Positions 7,197-7,947 of a DNA stretch of 7,947 nucleotides are shown in pieces. How positions within the stretch are numbered: position 1 is the first letter of the stretch; each line of letters starts with the position of its first letter. The DNA comes from Kineosphaera sp032229625 (lineage in GTDB: Bacteria > Actinomycetota > Actinomycetes > Actinomycetales > Dermatophilaceae), in NCBI GenBank assembly GCA_032229625.1, contig JAVTVZ010000139.1, positions 1 through 7,947 of the forward strand, in the 5' to 3' direction. Position numbers and translations under genes: made by a program. Under the pieces are notes generated by a model, which saw only the letters and a program-made list of their open reading frames with translations, did not search any database and was not told where the DNA came from.

Positions 7197-7298
7197 TGCT
7201 GTGTCCGCACCCGCCGGGGCGGCCCTCGCCGGCGCCCGGCGACCCCGGGAAGCGCCCCGGACGAGCGGGCGACGAGGCGCCCCGCACGCGTCATACAC

Positions 7299-7325
7299 GT
7301 CACGGCGTGGTCACCGGAAGATCAC
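7299..7325 (+). promoter_or_regulatory. Three GTCAC-type direct repeats at 11-bp spacing: candidate OmpR-family (MtrA-like) operator
   Basis: GTCAC at 7299, GTCAC at 7310 and ATCAC at 7321 start exactly 11 bases apart, so they lie on nearly the same face of the helix. Winged-helix response regulators of the OmpR family bind as head-to-tail dimers to direct repeats of this spacing, and MtrA of actinobacteria favours GTCAC-like half sites and controls cell-wall hydrolase genes. The site lies 78-104 bases upstream of the RlpA-like gene. Assignment to MtrA is inference. Confidence 0.4.
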
Positions 7326-7378
7326 GTTTGAGCAACGGCGTGACCTGGACAGATGTACCACATGGCATCTGGACACCG

Positions 7379-7406
7379 CCATTTGTGTCTACCGTGAACC
7401 AAATGG
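7379..7406 (+). promoter_or_regulatory. Inverted repeat that includes the RlpA-like start codon
   Basis: CCATTTG (7379-7385) and CAAATGG (7400-7406) are perfect complements around a 14-base loop, and the second arm contains the ATG at 7403. In an mRNA that begins upstream, this 7-bp stem would cover the start codon. It could equally be a DNA operator dyad. Confidence 0.35.
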
Positions 7407-7933
7407 ACACGTTGAACATCACGCAGACCCTCGCCGCTCTCGCCGCCTCTGCCGCGTTCGCCACGCCGGCCGGGATCGCCGCCTCCGCCCCCGAGGTCGC
7501 CCCCTCGGCCACCGCCTACACCTCGGCCGTGCAGAGCGCCCAGGCCGCGCAGGCCGCCAAGGCCGCCGCCGCCAAGAAGGCCGCCGCGAAGAAGGCCGCC
7601 GCGGCCCGCACCGAGGCCGCCTCGCGCTCGACCGTCCGCAACAGCAGCGTCGCCGGCGGCACCACGTGCAAGGCGTCGCACTACTGGGAGGACACCGAGA
7701 CCGCGAGCGGCCAGCCGTTCGACGTCTCCGCGATGAAGGCCGCACACAAGACCCTGCCGATGGGCACGAAGCTGCGCGTCACCAACCCCGCGAACGGCAA
7801 GTCCGTCGTCGTCACCATCAACGACCGCGGCCCCTACGTCGGCGGGCGCTGCCTCGATCTGACCTCCGGCGCGTTCGCCAAGATCGCGAACACCTCCTCC
7901 GGCGTCGTCACCGTCACCTACTCGCGTCTCTGA
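7403..7933 (+). CDS. Secreted RlpA-like double-psi beta-barrel protein
   Basis: Predicted exported cell-wall protein with a C-terminal RlpA-like barrel; RlpA proteins are peptidoglycan lytic transglycosylases or wall-binding proteins. The 176 residues comprise: an Ala-rich hydrophobic segment (about 9-29) resembling a signal peptide with possible cleavage after AASA; an Ala/Lys/Gln-rich, probably helical linker (42-73, with repeated AAAKK); and the barrel (about 88-176) with ETASGQPFD (99-107), KAAHKTLPMGTKLRVTN (112-128), VTINDRGPYVGGR (137-149) and CLDLTSGAF. His115 and Asp141 match conserved active-site positions; the frequent Glu after TASG is Gln104. Cys89 and Cys150 may form a disulphide. 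Start ATG 7403 puts the hydrophobic segment at the N terminus. GTG 7394 and 7385 are in-frame alternatives. The n-region lacks Lys/Arg and no Shine-Dalgarno sequence is visible, so the start is less certain than the product. Confidence 0.85.
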   Translation: MDTLNITQTLAALAASAAFATPAGIAASAPEVAPSATAYTSAVQSAQAAQAAKAAAAKKAAAKKAAAARTEAASRSTVRNSSVAGGTTCKASHYWEDTETASGQPFDVSAMKAAHKTLPMGTKLRVTNPANGKSVVVTINDRGPYVGGRCLDLTSGAFAKIANTSSGVVTVTYSRL

Positions 7934-7947
7934 GGTCCTCTGGCGCC

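Noticed and set aside
7181..7402. Longer RlpA-like open frame starting at 7181
   Set aside because: It would overlap the terminator hairpin and place 74 Pro/Arg-rich residues before the hydrophobic signal-like segment.
7197..7402. Cyclic di-AMP (ydaO/yuaA) riboswitch, often upstream of actinobacterial cell-wall hydrolases
   Set aside because: I looked for its conserved core motifs in this leader and did not find them. The region is also short for that fold.
1..7947. CRISPR array, transposase, integrase, tRNA or rRNA
   Set aside because: No spaced repeats, mobile-element proteins or RNA gene signatures were seen anywhere in the window.

Overview
This is high-GC DNA (about 70% or more) with strong third-position GC bias, GTG starts and overlapping stop/start junctions. 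That points to an actinobacterium. The set of PatA-like GNAT/acyl-CoA synthetase, DUF5998, stand-alone fructose-type EIIA and a short RlpA-like secreted protein suggests Micrococcales (Intrasporangiaceae or Dermacoccaceae-like). The order is an impression from protein content; there is no rRNA or marker gene to confirm it.

Left block, minus strand (1-4697), reads right to left as a probable operon. It begins with a 942-residue protein that has an N-terminal GNAT acetyltransferase domain followed by an NDP-forming acyl-CoA synthetase-like module, the domain order described for Streptomyces lividans PatA. Next come a DUF5998 protein and an alkaline-phosphatase-superfamily phosphodiesterase/nucleotide pyrophosphatase whose last codons lie beyond the left edge. 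The last two genes overlap by a GTGA junction. The synthetase half of the first protein looks degenerate at key catalytic positions, so it is more likely a sensor or regulatory module than a working synthetase.

Middle, plus strand: a 216-base divergent region (4698-4913) precedes a nitroreductase-family gene (4914-5720) that ends in an unusual glycine/aspartate repeat tail. A 207-base spacer follows, with a 10-bp GC-rich tandem repeat and a plausible -10 box. Then comes a translationally coupled pair: a stand-alone PTS EIIA of the fructose/mannitol family (5928-6377) and an HSD10-like short-chain dehydrogenase (6377-7153). The pair ends at a hairpin terminator (7170-7196).

Right end, plus strand: a 249-base upstream region leads to a small secreted RlpA-like (double-psi beta-barrel) protein (7403-7933). 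Its upstream region has locally lower GC and holds three GTCAC-type repeats at exactly 11-bp steps, the layout expected for an OmpR-family response regulator. It also has a perfect inverted repeat that pairs with the start codon.

Most of the window is ordinary chromosomal content. No mobile element, CRISPR array, tRNA/rRNA or clear new defence or biosynthetic system was seen. The best leads are the regulatory region of the RlpA-like gene, the degenerate synthetase module of the GNAT protein, and the EIIA-dehydrogenase coupling. No gene-free stretch exceeds 300 bases.
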